DNA of 64,000 bases from Bicyclus anynana (GCF_947172395.1 NC_069091.1:3782001-3846000), one strand, 5' to 3'. Numbered from the stretch's first letter, positions 34,258 to 44,927 are shown. Program-made: numbers and translations. Notes: generated from the letters alone by a model not told the origin.

Positions 34258-34491
34258 ATTTTGACGTGACAACGTAATTCGATAGAGCCGGCTGCAAACT
34301 CGAAAAAAGATGACGTCATGCGTCGTTTCCTCGCTCTTGGGTTGCCAACTTTTTTTACAAGAAATTAAATAAATATTCTATGAAGATTATTAAACAGTAT
34401 TTCAGAAAAATGAACTTTTTTAAAAATGTAACCATTCCGTCAGTATTTTCTTATGACATTGTTACGTTCAACTATCGTCAGTAAACCGATT
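34258..34491 (-). mobile_element. MITE-like element, copy 2
   Basis: Inverted copy of 12247-12459: 'ttttgacgtgacaacgt', 'gagccggctgcaaactcga', 'gatgacgtcatgcgtcgttt', 'agattattaaacagtatttc' and 'ctatcgtcagtaaaccg' match in order, with a 20-base extra segment in the middle. Confidence 0.75.
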
Positions 34492-34539
34492 TTTTTTACA
34501 AATAAAATAATTGATGGACCAAGCAGATGGTAAAGGCAG

Positions 34540-34760
34540 TGTAGGGGTAGCGAGGAGATGCCCTTAGAGAGTCATTCCGCCTATCTCTTCTACTTCAGCC
34601 TTCGGATCCCATCAGGCGATGCTTCTGCGCTCGCCCAAAACCCGCGATGACGCCGCTGAGGTCCCGCTGAGAGTAGGGGTTGGATAAGGATAGGATAGGG
34701 GTAGGGAAGAAGTAAGTACAAAGTAGAGTTAAGTCAAAGCGAAGCCTGACCTGGTTGTGT
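34540..34760. repeat. GC-rich unclassified segment
   Basis: 'cagccttcggatcccatcag', 'gcttctgcgctcgcccaaaa' and 'gaggtcccgctgagagtagg' stand out in GC and read like a piece of a larger transposon. No second copy is in the window and the frame is broken. Confidence 0.35.
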
Positions 34761-34786
34761 AGTATATTATACATAATAACCATAAT

Positions 34787-35161
34787 TCTACTAATATTAT
34801 GAACGTGAAAGTTTATATGGATGTTTGGATGTTAGTTTGGATGTTTGTTACTCTTTAACGCCGCTAATACTAAAGAGATTTTGCTGAAATTTGGAATGGA
34901 AATAAATTTTAGTCTGGATTAACACATAGGCTACTTTTAATGGTTTCCTGTGATTTGCGAAAACTGATGATTTTGATGATATGAATGTTTGTTACTCTTT
35001 CACGCCTCGACTTCTGAACCGAATTAGCTGAAATTTAGAATTGAGATATATTATAGCATAGATTAACACATAGGCTACTTTTTATCCCGAAAAAATCCAT
35101 GATTCCCGGGAATTTGTGAAAAACATAATTCCACGCAGACGAAGTCGCGGGCGTCCGCTAG
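34787..35161 (+). mobile_element. Helitron-like family 2 with internal duplication
   Basis: TCTACTAATATTATGAACGTG to the hairpin end 'gtcgcgggcgtccgCTAG'. The core 'tgtttgttactctttaacgc..cacataggctactttt' is present twice (about 34845-34940 and 34985-35080), which explains the 375-base length against about 175-235 for other copies. Confidence 0.85.
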
Positions 35162-35597
35162 TTACAAATATACTTTCCTCAGTAATCAAATTACTTGTTA
35201 ACAGTAGCCAAACATACTGAGTAGACTAGACAAAGGCAGTCACGTAATTTCAGCAATACCGCAATGCGAATATATCTCCTTCTTGTTTTACGATTATTAC
35301 AACGCTATATTTTTTCATTTATTTTCTTATATTATCATGATATTAGTTTTCTGCCAACACCTAAGTAAATGGAGCACAAAGCAAATGCTATGATAATGTT
35401 TTTAGTTCCCCAGTCGAGATTGCCGACCGGCTAGGAAAAAACTGGTTCGTTTGCCTTAATTAGGTTATCTGTGTTTTTCCTTTCATTTATCACTTGTTTA
35501 ATAGTGTATACCATCCTGTTACATGTATATTTACTCATATTTTTTTTCCAAAAGTAGAATTAAATAAATATTTATCATAATATTTTCCAATGTTTAG
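35162..35597. other. No gene seen
   Basis: AT-rich spacer. Confidence 0.4.
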
Positions 35598-35690
35598 TTT
35601 TTTACTCAATGACAATTAGCTCTTGACTGCAATCACACCTGATTTTAAGTAACGATGCAGTCAAAAACGGCAGCCGATTTACTTGGAAGA
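35598..35690 (-). mobile_element. SINE-A/LINE 3' tail fragment
   Basis: 'caattagctcttgactgcaa', 'cacacctgattttaagtaac' and 'gatgcagtc' match the shared LINE/SINE tail. The outer stem is destroyed. Confidence 0.6.
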
Positions 35691-36474
35691 AGTATAAACT
35701 TATTTTACGCATACCGCACCGCTAAACGTCCGTTTATGTCTACAGACACAGTGCGTCACAGACAAGTACCGTGACAGACACCTACAGACACCGTCTATTT
35801 ACACTACCTAGGTAGTTAGAGACACGTAAAGTCCTATTCATGAAATTAATAACTGCGTTAGAGAGGTCGTCAAATAACTTGAAAGAGAAGAAGTATTACT
35901 GTCTGTACATTTCAAAAATAAACCTTCAATTAAAAGGGTTCATAAGAAAGGAGTAAAAGAAGACAAAAGATGAATGTTTGTAAGATTTGTCTGTTTACAT
36001 CTAACTCTGAAATTATTAAATAGAAATGTACAGGTTTTTTTTTTTTTTTCAGTGTTCATGATTAGTTTCATTAAATTCCGAACAATGTTGCTTAAGTATT
36101 TAATTACAGATTATTGTTTTACACAAATATATAAATAACTTCTTAGTCATAAAAGTCCTCAACGACACTAAAGATAAGGAGCAGTTATTTTTATTAACTA
36201 TTCAAAACTTTGACAATACACAGAAAGTCCAGTAAGTACCTAGTCGTTCAAATGCGAACAGTAAAAGAAAGAAAAGTTTTTAATTCACAAAGTTAATAAT
36301 TAAGTTAAATGGTCACTTAAAGCTTAAGAATCCCAGGGACAATTGTGAATTACCTAAGAGTTATCAACGAGTGTAAAATTAAAAAATGTTGAACACGATG
36401 ACATAATTAGAGTTCCGTAACTAAAAACTAAAAACAAAACCACTATAGGTTAGGTTTGTTAGTTTAAAGTAAAA
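35691..36474. other. No gene seen
   Basis: Short 'acagacac' repeats at 35744-35796; otherwise AT-rich up to the gap. Confidence 0.4.
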
Positions 36475-36674
36475 NNNNNNNNNNNNNNNNNNNNNNNNNN
36501 NNNNNNNNNNNNNNNNNNNNNNNNNNNNNNNNNNNNNNNNNNNNNNNNNNNNNNNNNNNNNNNNNNNNNNNNNNNNNNNNNNNNNNNNNNNNNNNNNNNN
36601 NNNNNNNNNNNNNNNNNNNNNNNNNNNNNNNNNNNNNNNNNNNNNNNNNNNNNNNNNNNNNNNNNNNNNNNNNN
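36475..36674. other. Assembly gap of exactly 200 N
   Basis: The round length suggests a placeholder rather than a measured gap. It interrupts a SINE-B copy whose 3' part resumes at 36675. Confidence 0.98.
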
Positions 36675-36752
36675 GGTGGACTATTGGCCTAGCCCCTCTC
36701 ATTCTGAGAGGAGACTTGAGCTCAGCAGTGAGCCGAATATGGGTTGATAACG
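36675..36752 (+). mobile_element. SINE-B 3' part beside the gap
   Basis: 'ggtggactattggcctagcc', the hairpin and 'cagtgagccgaatatgggtt'. The 5' part is lost in the N run. Confidence 0.85.
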
Positions 36753-37259
36753 AATGCTTAGTTAAAGTTATGTGACATGATACTAGATAATCACATTTTA
36801 ATATAATTAGGATTTCATTGAATATTTAATAACTAGACTAATACAAAATATTTGCTAATATAACCACTAACAAGTTTATCAAATGGGTTTCAATTGAATA
36901 TAATAATAATGAAATGCTACATGCCACATTGCCGCATCAGTGAATAAAATGGTGTACCACAATGTGGTTATTTTGCACTAAGCATTGTAACTCATGAATA
37001 ATATAACCTGAAAGTTTAGCTTTAAAGCTGTAATTATGTCGACTTTTTACGGCATAAGTGTGATCGTTAACATTTTAATGCATTTGATAGCAGGCATTTA
37101 AAGTAATCGCATACCATGTTCGGTAAAATTTAAATTCGCTAAAATGGGGCCAATCAATGTTTTGCTTTCATTGTTGAAACTCTTTAGCATTAGTAACAGC
37201 TTTAGATGCCTTCTATCTTCTGTAAGGCTTCATAACTGTATTCTATAAGGAATGACTAG
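36753..37259. other. No gene seen
   Basis: AT-rich with nothing recognised. Confidence 0.4.
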
Positions 37260-37345
37260 ACTGATGACTTTGGAGTCAGAGGAGAGGAGCTATAGAGCTG
37301 AGACCCCACCACGCAGCTCCAATGCGACTTGGCGAGCTTAAGTGA
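37260..37345 (-). repeat. SINE-C body fragment
   Basis: 'ccaccacgcagctccaatgc' and 'gacttggcgagctta' resemble the reverse H-type body; short and decayed. Confidence 0.4.
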
Positions 37346-37390
37346 TTATTTTAAATTATTTAATATATTCACTGTTACACGAATATTTCT

Positions 37391-37625
37391 TCATCATTAT
37401 CATCATCACATTATCCGATGGATCTCTACGGAATAGGCCTTTTGTAGGGACATCCAAACATCACGATCTTGGCGCCTGCATTCAGCGAATCTCTACAACT
37501 CGCAGGACACCTGCGCTTTCTAGTGCGGGGTCGCCATTCCAGCACCTTGGGACCCCAACGTTCATAGGCTCTTCGAACTATTTGCCCCTCCATTGCCAAT
37601 TCAGCTTCGCGACTCGTTGAGTCGT
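37391..37625 (-). mobile_element. RTE-type LINE 3' end
   Basis: Reverse copy with 'gtgcggggtcgccattccag', 'caccttgggaccccaacgtt' and 'ttcagcttcgcgactcgttg'; a partial (ATC)n tail lies at 37391-37408. An internal deletion removes the region between RWTED and the lysine-rich segment. Confidence 0.85.
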
Positions 37626-37699
37626 TCCATCGCCCGCTGTTTGACTCTGAGTCTTCTCATGAGGCTCATAGTTAGCGACCAAGTCTCGGAATAAAGAAT

Positions 37700-37795
37700 A
37701 AAGAAAATATCAGTAGCACGACTCAGGACACGAATCCAGTACCACGTAATCCGAAGCTACTCGGTTACCACTGGGCCACGAGTAAGTTCTGTTAA
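37700..37795 (-). repeat. tRNA-like SINE head, reverse
   Basis: Reverse strand: CGTGGCCCAGTGGTAACC (A box), then 'cttcggattacgtggt' and 'ggattcgtgtcctga' (B-box-like). It could belong to SINE-C or SINE-F; only the head is present. Confidence 0.5.
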
Positions 37796-38029
37796 CTTAC
37801 GCAGAAATTGAAAGAAAACAACGCAAACTAGAATAACACTTAATTCCCACCTGACGCTTATAACAACAATATGATAAGAAAAACTTTTCTTTTTCTTGTT
37901 CTAATTAAGTTATCTATGTTATATTTTTCTTACTTACTATGATGACTGGCTTGCGTGAAGAAAGAAAAGTAGATCTTTTTAGATATTATTAAAAGATTTG
38001 TGGGATTAAATATAGTCATTCATAGTTAA

Positions 38030-38115
38030 AGAGGTGTAGATTTTCATCCTACTTCTAACAAGTTAGTCCGTTTCCATCTTAGATTGCATCATCACTTACC
38101 ATCAGCTGCGATTGA
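38030..38115 (+). mobile_element. SINE-A 3' fragment
   Basis: 'gtgtagattttcatcctact', 'caagttagtccgtttccatc' and 'gcatcatcacttaccatcag', truncated before the second stem arm. Confidence 0.8.
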
Positions 38116-38267
38116 TATAATTAGATTTTATGCTTTTATATAATAAAGGAAGCTACATGAATTATATTATATAACACAGTATAAAAAAATATGCTTAAAT
38201 ATTTTTTTATTTCACTTTGAAAATGGACTACATATGTAATCCACGCGACCACTCCTGTTACTTTTAG

Positions 38268-38545
38268 GTTTTTTTTTATTATTTTTTATTTTTTTATTCT
38301 TTACAAGCCCTTGACTACAATCTCACCTGATGGTAAGTGATGATGCAGTCTAAGATGGAAGCGGGCTAACTTGTTAGGAGGATGAAAATCCACACCCCTT
38401 TCGGTTTCTACACGGCATCGTACCGGAACGCTAAATCGCTTGGCGGTACGTCTTTGCCGGTAGGGTGGTAACTAGCCACGGCCGAAGCCTCCCACCAGAC
38501 CTGGACAAATTAAGAAAATCTCAATCTGCCCAGCTGGGTACGCGA
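38268..38545 (-). mobile_element. SINE-A
   Basis: Reverse copy. The T-run is followed by a tail in which the first stem arm is shortened to ACAAGCCC. The body is intact and the tRNA head is truncated after 'cccagctggg'. Confidence 0.88.
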
Positions 38546-38635
38546 CCACTGTAGGGTTAAGACGCAGAGAACTGCACTGGGCATTCTGGTCCTCTTTCCG
38601 GCTATTGCATAATTCTCACACTATCATATCACACT

Positions 38636-38864
38636 TCACACTAATATTATAAAGGCGTAAGTTTGTGTGTAAGTATGAAAGTGTGTAAGTGTGTTTGTTC
38701 CTCTTTTACGCTGCGGCTACTGAAGCGATTTGGCTGAAATTTGGAATAAAAATAGATTTTACTCCGGATTAACACGTAGGCCACTTTTCATGTCGGAAAA
38801 ATTCATGGGTCCCGCGGGATTTGTGAAAAACTGAATTTCACGCGGGCTCGCGGTCGTCCGCTAG
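38636..38864 (+). mobile_element. Helitron-like family 2
   Basis: TCACACTAATATTATAAAGG to 'cggtcgtccgCTAG', followed by T. Core 'gctgcggctactgaagcgat' and 'attaacacgtaggccacttt'. Confidence 0.88.
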
Positions 38865-39129
38865 TATTATTTTATGATTATTCTGGAAGAATAAAATTTA
38901 GGAATTTAGGAGCATTGACAAAGTAAATAGGCTTATATAAAATTGAACAACGAGTTATTGCTACTGGTACCTACTGCAGCGGACATTTTAACAAAAATAC
39001 CCCTTGACGTAGTCATAACATGTTATGTTTCACATAAAAATTGCATTTCCACGATTACTTAAAATTCCACTCAACACGTAAACTTAATAACACATTAATT
39101 ACTTTTTCGATTTTCATAATAATTCTTAT
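38865..39129. other. No gene seen
   Basis: AT-rich spacer. Confidence 0.4.
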
Positions 39130-39235
39130 AATACGCCGGATGTTGGTCGACTGCGTCATTTGCAAATGGCCGCCTTGATATACTGCACGGAATCACGACT
39201 GTGATATGCAAAAAGTTATTTATTGCTTTCAGCAC
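39130..39235 (+). repeat. Repeat N, copy 1
   Basis: 'gttggtcgactgcgtcattt', 'ccttgatatactgc' and 'atttattgctttcagc' parallel 42883-42972 over about 95 bases. An unknown dispersed element. Confidence 0.5.
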
Positions 39236-39788
39236 ACAACTTTAAAAAAGTGTAGCTGTACTTAATTTAATACACAAGTTTGAACACAATTTAAAAAGTT
39301 TACGGAGTATTTGTGCAAGCACAATGTTCAATTGCTGCTAGAAGATCAGTCAGGAGTTTAGCAGTAGTCTTCCCTGTTGTTTCTACCAAATTAGAGTAAC
39401 CTTAAGAAAACGGTCTGGTGCTCTCACAGTTTGTCTTATTTCGTACAGTGCTTTTTTGGGCAAGCCGTGAGCGTGTGGACAAATAGTTCAACTTTTAGGA
39501 ACTGTTTTTTCTGGTAAGCCTAAAATAGAGTATAGATACATATATATACAGGTATAGCATACAGGTGCTACCTAGGTAAAGCGTGAATGTACACGTTTTA
39601 ATGTGTTCCTCTAAAGATATAGGTATTTATTTATTATTTTCATTTTCACAGCATGTGAAACCGTGGAAAACGAAAAAGTTCAAGCTAAAAATATTAGTTT
39701 AAGAAACACACACAATCATTTTGCTAAAGCTTTTCTAAGTTGCATGACAGTTTTAAAATAATTGTTTATCCCCATGTTTGACAGCAGC
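39236..39788. other. No gene seen
   Basis: AT-rich with nothing recognised. Confidence 0.4.
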
Positions 39789-40026
39789 GACACGTTCTGT
39801 TTTATATCAAGTTAAATAAATCCTTACAAATCTATTGAAAGTCAACATACGTACTAGATCAGAGTGTTTTAAAGAAACCTCTTTGGTATTCGGGGGAGAA
39901 AAAGAACCGAATGGGTTACAACGAAGACACGAAATAGGGTCGTTTGAGATCCCATTCCGGGCTAAGTACCCTTTGACAGGAAATGCTTTTAACGCAAGCA
40001 ATACATTAGATCGTTTCATGTCGTAA
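39789..40026 (+). repeat. Repeat K, copy 1
   Basis: Aligns with the reverse of 49590-49790: 'tctattgaaagtc', 'gtcgtttgagatcccattcc', 'gggctaagtac' and 'tttgacaggaaa'. Both copies keep an open frame with GSFEIPF, AKY, LTGN and FNA at equivalent places. Function unknown. Confidence 0.65.
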
Positions 40027-40546
40027 GAATGTTGTACAGATTGTGAGGGTCGCTTTACACATTGTCAGCAGAATCGTATATAGTTAATCCCAATGATACT
40101 GTGTAGTTGTGTTGAAATGTTAGTTTGTAGTTTAGAGTGCAGTTAGTCAGATTCACGTCATCACAGGAAGTGCGATTCGGACTCGCCCACTGATGATTCC
40201 TTACGTAAGACCATTGCAAATAGTTCAAGAATCGAATTGTACAGTTTTTGCCGAGCTTTTCCCGGCTCTGTTTTTACGATTTAATTACAAATGTAAAGTT
40301 CAAGATTTCTTTTGTGGTATTAGGTATGAAACCCTAGAAACGGCAAAGAGAATTTAATTTGGTGTATGCACCAAATTTCGTCAATTTGCTAAGGGAATTT
40401 TTAATTATAGGCAGAATAAAACATTGTGGTAAATCGCTTTACTGCTGCTAATGTTTATGGTTAATGGGCGGAAGTAATTAAAATGGGAATTAATTAACAT
40501 CAATTATAGAGAGTAGAGCTTTGAGATACAATTTACTGTTCTGAGA
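40027..40546. other. No gene seen
   Basis: Nothing recognised. Confidence 0.4.
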
Positions 40547-40622
40547 TAGTCATCATTGCCAGCCTATTTTAACAGCCCACTGACAGTGCGAGGCCTTATC
40601 CTTATTAGGAGGGGCTATGTAG
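40547..40622 (-). repeat. SINE-C 3' end fragment
   Basis: 'attgccagcctattttaaca', 'gcccactgacagtgc' and 'ttattaggaggggctatgta' match the terminal part of SINE-C. Confidence 0.6.
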
Positions 40623-40630
40623 TTTATATA

Positions 40631-40942
40631 GAGCCGTGATAGTCCAGTGGATATATTCACCTCTGCCTCCGATTCTGAAGGGTGCACCTCCAACTTTTCA
40701 GTTGTATGTATTTTAAGAAATTACATATCATGTGTCTCAAAGAGTGAAGGAAAAACATCGTGAGGAAACCTGCATACCAGAGATTTTTCTTAATTCTCTG
40801 CGTTTGTAAAGTCTGGCAATCCACATTTGGGCCAGTGGACTATTGAAACTCCTTTTGGCCTAACCCCTCTCATAATGAGAGGGGTTAGGCCAAAAGGAGT
40901 TTCAGCAGTGAGCCGAATATGGGCTTATAATGATGATAATTC
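40631..40942 (+). mobile_element. SINE-B with target duplication and an internal palindrome
   Basis: A box 'gatagtccagtggatat'; the B-box region is deleted ('gaagggtgcacctccaac'). TTTATATA at 40623-40630 and 40943-40950 is a candidate target duplication. Its 3' hairpin has been replaced by a 61-base perfect palindrome (40844-40904). Confidence 0.85.
40844..40904. repeat. 61-bp perfect palindrome with 1-nt centre
   Basis: The 30-base arm 40844-40873 (TGAAACTCCTTTTGGCC...) is exactly complementary to 40875-40904 around A40874. Other SINE-B copies have only a 6-8 bp hairpin here. Confidence 0.95.
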
Positions 40943-40954
40943 TTTATATAGTAT

Positions 40955-41119
40955 AGAATAGTTCTTTGTCGGTAAGGTGGTAACTAGTCACAGCGGAAGC
41001 CTCCCACCAGCTTGACCTGAATCAATTAAGAAAACCTCTATCGGCACAGCTGGGGATCGAACCCAGGACTTCCGTCTTGTAAACCCACCGTGCATACCAC
41101 TGCGCCACGAAGTCCGTCA
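40955..41119 (-). mobile_element. SINE-A 5' half
   Basis: Reverse copy with a complete tRNA-like head (B box GGATCGAACCC; A box 'ccactgcgccacgaagtccg') but lacking the 3' body and tail. This is the opposite of usual 5' truncation. Confidence 0.85.
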
Positions 41120-41507
41120 GTAAGGAGATCACTCTTGCTTTCATAGATGATTATTTTAGCGTCCTGCAAAAAATATGTACCTACAATTCTTGTATTTTAA
41201 CATTGTGTTGACTATCTATACTTATAATAAAACTGGTCGAATTCTATACATTTATGCGCAATATGAGATTTTACTTATACCATTTGTAACAACTAACGGT
41301 AGCGTGGCATAACAGACAACAGCGCCATCTAGAATCTATCCTTATAATACGAATTCTGTATATTTTGTACATTCTTTACATTGAAGATTTTTGAAAATTT
41401 TTGTTGGGGGGATAACGCCCTCCAACAAAAATAATCGATACTGAAGCTAAAAATATTTATAAATAGGGGTCAAAAGTTTGTATGGAAAGTCCTTAATTTT
41501 TAACCGA
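41120..41507. other. No gene seen
   Basis: Contains 'acagcgccatctaga' near 41328, the complement of the core motif of the MITE at 10139. Otherwise AT-rich. Confidence 0.4.
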
Positions 41508-42655
41508 CTTCCAAAAAGGAGGAGGTTCTACGTTCGGCTGTATGTGTTTTTTTTTTTCTTATGTATGTCCAGCGATAATTCCGTCATTTATAAACCGATC
41601 TTAAAAATTCTTTTTTTGTTTTAAAGGGTTTGGTTACAGGGTAGTTCCATTTTTTTCATGTTAGGATCTGATGATGGCATCTTGGAGAAATCGAGAGGAA
41701 CTTTCGAAAATTATAGAGACGGCTAGTGTGTTTGTTAGTGTTTCCATAAGGTAATTTAACCACTACAATTTTATGAAGGTCTGGAGTTGGTCTGATGATG
41801 GAGCCGAAACACAGACGATGGAACTCGTCAACGATTTACAGCAGTTACCTTGTGTTTGGGCTTGATTAATTTGTGTTGATGAGCACTTTCCACCTAAATG
41901 GGTTGTGACTGTGTTAAGGGTCTGCTGATGAAGACGAAGGACAGTTAAGAGAACTCCTCAATGGTTCATAGTAGCCACCTTGTGATTGGACTTGATAAAT
42001 TTGTATTGATGAGAACATTCCACCTAGGTGGGTTGTAATTGTATTAAGGGTCTGGTGATGAAGACGAAGGACAGTTAAGGGAACTCCTCGACGGTTCATA
42101 GTAGCTACATTGTGTTTGGACTTGATTAATTTTATATTGATGAGAACTATTCACCCATATGGATTGTGACTACATAGGGGGTCAGGTGATGAAGACGGAG
42201 GACTGTTAAGACCACTTCCCATGAGTTATGATACCTTTCACGTTTTTCTGGATATTCATATTAGATACGTGTGGATAAAGGGGGAGTTAAATTTTGTATA
42301 TGAGTTAAGGTACCTAGTATTTTTAAAATTGGGGTACTTATCATGAGAAAAAAAACGTTTTAGCTTATTATTTTTTGTTCTCAATCAGTAGGTATGCTAA
42401 CACTAAAAATGAAGAAATAAAAATTTTAATAAAAAAATTCAACCGACTTCCAACTCAATTCTATTTTAATTCAAGCCATTTAAATTACAAAATTTCTGTG
42501 GTTCTTTCAGAAACGGCTTTAATTAAAAAATGACACTAGATTGGCACCGCCTTCAAACTGATCACAAGGTAGCACATAGTTAAGATGTTATTTTTTGCTT
42601 TTTAGTTTAAGTTAGTTTTTGAGTTGGAAGTCGGTTGAATTTTTTTTATTAAAAC
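41508..42655 (+). mobile_element. AACCGACTTC-end element with 130-bp tandem repeats
   Basis: Starts 'ttttaaccgacttccaaaaa' and ends 'ggaagtcggttgaatttttt'. Inside are three 130-base tandem units (41821, 41951 and 42081) and a diverged earlier one. The last 230 bases (42424-42655) form a separate inverted repeat with arms of about 34 bases, so this is a compound or nested copy. No coding capacity. Confidence 0.8.
41821..42210. repeat. Three tandem copies of a 130-bp unit
   Basis: Units begin GAACTCGTCA (41821), GAACTCCTCA (41951) and GAACTCCTCG (42081), each running through 'cttgattaatttgt', 'gatgagaac' and 'gatgaagacg.aggac'. The last two are the most alike. Confidence 0.9.
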
Positions 42656-42659
42656 TTTT

Positions 42660-42796
42660 TTAGAGATACAGTTTCGAAAATTTGTTCATAAATCATAAAA
42701 AAAATACGAAATAAAATGTAATTCAATTTTTTTTTAAATTCAAGCCCTAAAATGGTGAAAGTTTCCATGCGGACGAAATCGCGGGCGTCCACTTGT
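42660..42796 (+). mobile_element. Helitron-like family 4, 3' part
   Basis: 'cataaatcataaaaaaaata' and 'ccctaaaatggtgaaagttt' match the reverse of 15000-15110. The end 'ggacgaaatcgcgggcgtcc' is the hairpin shared with family 2. The CTAG end is mutated to CTTG. Confidence 0.6.
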
Positions 42797-42882
42797 ACTT
42801 ACTATAAACTTTGTATACTGCATTGCCATAAACCCGCAGGCAAACAAATACTCGCAGTTAAAGAACTTATAAATTTTGCTTT

Positions 42883-42972
42883 GGTCGACTATGTCATACG
42901 CAACTGGTCGCGTTGATAAATTGCTTGTAATCGTGGCTGGCTTACACGAAAAGATATTTATTGCTTTTTGAA
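42883..42972 (+). repeat. Repeat N, copy 2
   Basis: 'tttggtcgactatgtcatac', 'cgttgataaattgc' and 'agatatttattgctttt' parallel 39130-39235. Confidence 0.5.
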
Positions 42973-43123
42973 TTACCCACTTATTATTTCATAATGACTT
43001 ATCCTATAATACAGTTTTTTACAGGGCTCTAGAGTGGAGGAACCTGTTTATACAATTAGCGCCGTTCGAATCTTTGAAGTTAGTAGTACTAACTAGATCA
43101 CGTACGATCCGAAATGTTACTTA

Positions 43124-43342
43124 TACTTTTTTATTGTTTACAAGTTAGCCCTTGACTACAATCTCAACTGATGGTAAATGATGATGCAATCTAAGATAGA
43201 AACGCTAAGTCGCTTAGCGGTACGTTTTTGCTGTTACCGTGGTAACTAGCCACGACCGAAGCCTCTCAGCAGTCAGACCTGGACGAATTAAGAAAACCTC
43301 AATCGGCTCAGCCGGGTATCGAACTCAGGATCTCCTTCTTGT
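43124..43342 (-). mobile_element. SINE-A with internal deletion
   Basis: Reverse copy. The 3' tail 'tctaagatag' is joined directly to 'aaacgctaagtcgcttagcg', deleting the second stem arm and the 3' body. The tRNA head is partial, followed by a (CATC)n run at about 43343-43358. Confidence 0.85.
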
Positions 43343-43612
43343 CCATCCATCCATCCAGCAATCCATCGCGCATATTTTCATTAATTCCATTGCATTTTTA
43401 CATAATCTAAATAAGTTCGCGTTTGATTATATTGTTTTTCCTCGTACAACTCGTACATTATCTCTACTTTTATAAATGCCTATGGTAGCCCATTCGCTAA
43501 ACTTTAATTTTTGACTAGCATTATTTTGTTAGTGTTAGTTAGTGAACGTACTGAAACAGTATTGGAGTGATCGTCGGATCTAAGTGACGCTTAGATTGGT
43601 CATCTTACATCA
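43343..43612. other. No gene seen
   Basis: (CATC)n microsatellite, then AT-rich sequence. Confidence 0.4.
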
Positions 43613-43806
43613 TTAACAGAACCGGTTTCATCCGCGTAGTTCCCATTCCCGAGAGAACACGGGGATAAAATATAGATTACGTTATTTCCTGAAAATGTAG
43701 CTTTCTGTTAGCGGTAGAAGTTTTCAAATCGGTCTAGTAGTTTTTGAGTTTATTCGTTACATATAAATGTACAAATCTTTCCTGTTTAAATATTAGTGCA
43801 GACGCA
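43613..43806 (-). mobile_element. Helitron-like family 3, decayed
   Basis: 'atccgcgtagttcccattcc', 'gggataaaatatagattacg' and 'aaatattagtgcaga' follow the order of 33633-33818. Both ends are mutated. Confidence 0.5.
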
Positions 43807-44726
43807 CTGTTCATAATGAACTTAGTACAAAGTTACCTGTTTCTATCGCCTAACAACTCGAGCAACACTTCAGGTTAATTGAGTAGATTATTATTATGTT
43901 AAAAGGGACACAATGTTTAATATTTTCACGCAATTAACGACGTGCGCGTAAATTAACAGGACCGCCATTTATTTTGTGTGACAGAATACGGGCGTCCCCC
44001 TTTCTTAATAACGTCAGAGTTTACTTGGATAACAGACGTGGAATTAAACGTTAGTGATGAACAAAATATATTTATACTGGGACCTGTTACGTACTACGTC
44101 AGTAAAGTGTCAACTTTGATCGTTTATTAAACGACTTTTTCGTGCGATTAGTACAAAATATTTTATTATTTTTGTGCAAAATTTACTTTTATAATTAGAT
44201 AAGTTAATAGCTTACTCGGTCGTTACCTTATCATTAAAAGGCTTAAAGTCACTCAGCGAGCGATAGAGCGAAATACCTCAGAAATTAAGAAATCCGCCGA
44301 AGAACCAAATCAAATTTATATTTCTCATTTTTATCAAATCTTTATATTATCAAAAGTTTCAAGATTCACAGAAAATTTTAGTATTACTAGCATGTTTCTT
44401 ACGAGGTTCTTCGAGTTACAAATCAATACGTGAAGGGCAGCTGTGAAAACAGATTACACGTAAGAAAGTAAGGAACTCATACCAAAGTATCGTTCTCATA
44501 ACCAGTAAATGGATAGATGTATTACTCGTATCTACACTGGAGTGGACACTTGAATAACAATACATCTCGAGAACCCTCGCTTCTTTGTACTTGAATATTA
44601 CAAGTTAGGGTGATTGTTTTAAAACAAGATGTGAGTGAAAGTCACTAGAGAGAATAAGTGGATATAATATAACTATCATAATCAGCTTCTTATAATGAAT
44701 ATTGAAATAAGCTAGAATATGTCTTA
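43807..44726. other. No gene seen
   Basis: AT-rich with nothing recognised. Confidence 0.4.
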
Positions 44727-44927
44727 CTAGCTGACGCCGCGCGGTTTCACCTACGTGGTTCTCGTTCCTGTAAGAGTACGGGGATAATATATAGCCTATA
44801 GCCTTCCTCGATAAATGGGCTATCTAACACTGAAATAATTTTTTAAATCAAACCAGTAGTTCCTGAGATTAGCGCGTTAATCAAACAAAAAACAAACAAA
44901 CTCTTCAGCTTTATATATTAGTATAGA
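44727..44927 (-). mobile_element. Helitron-like family 1
   Basis: Reverse copy; CTAG at 44727-44730 is preceded by A, and the right end is TCTATACTAATATATAAAG. Core 'cgataaatgggctatctaac'. Confidence 0.88.

Noticed and set aside
36421..36702. 93-codon frame containing unknown residues
   Set aside because: It spans the run of N and has no meaning.
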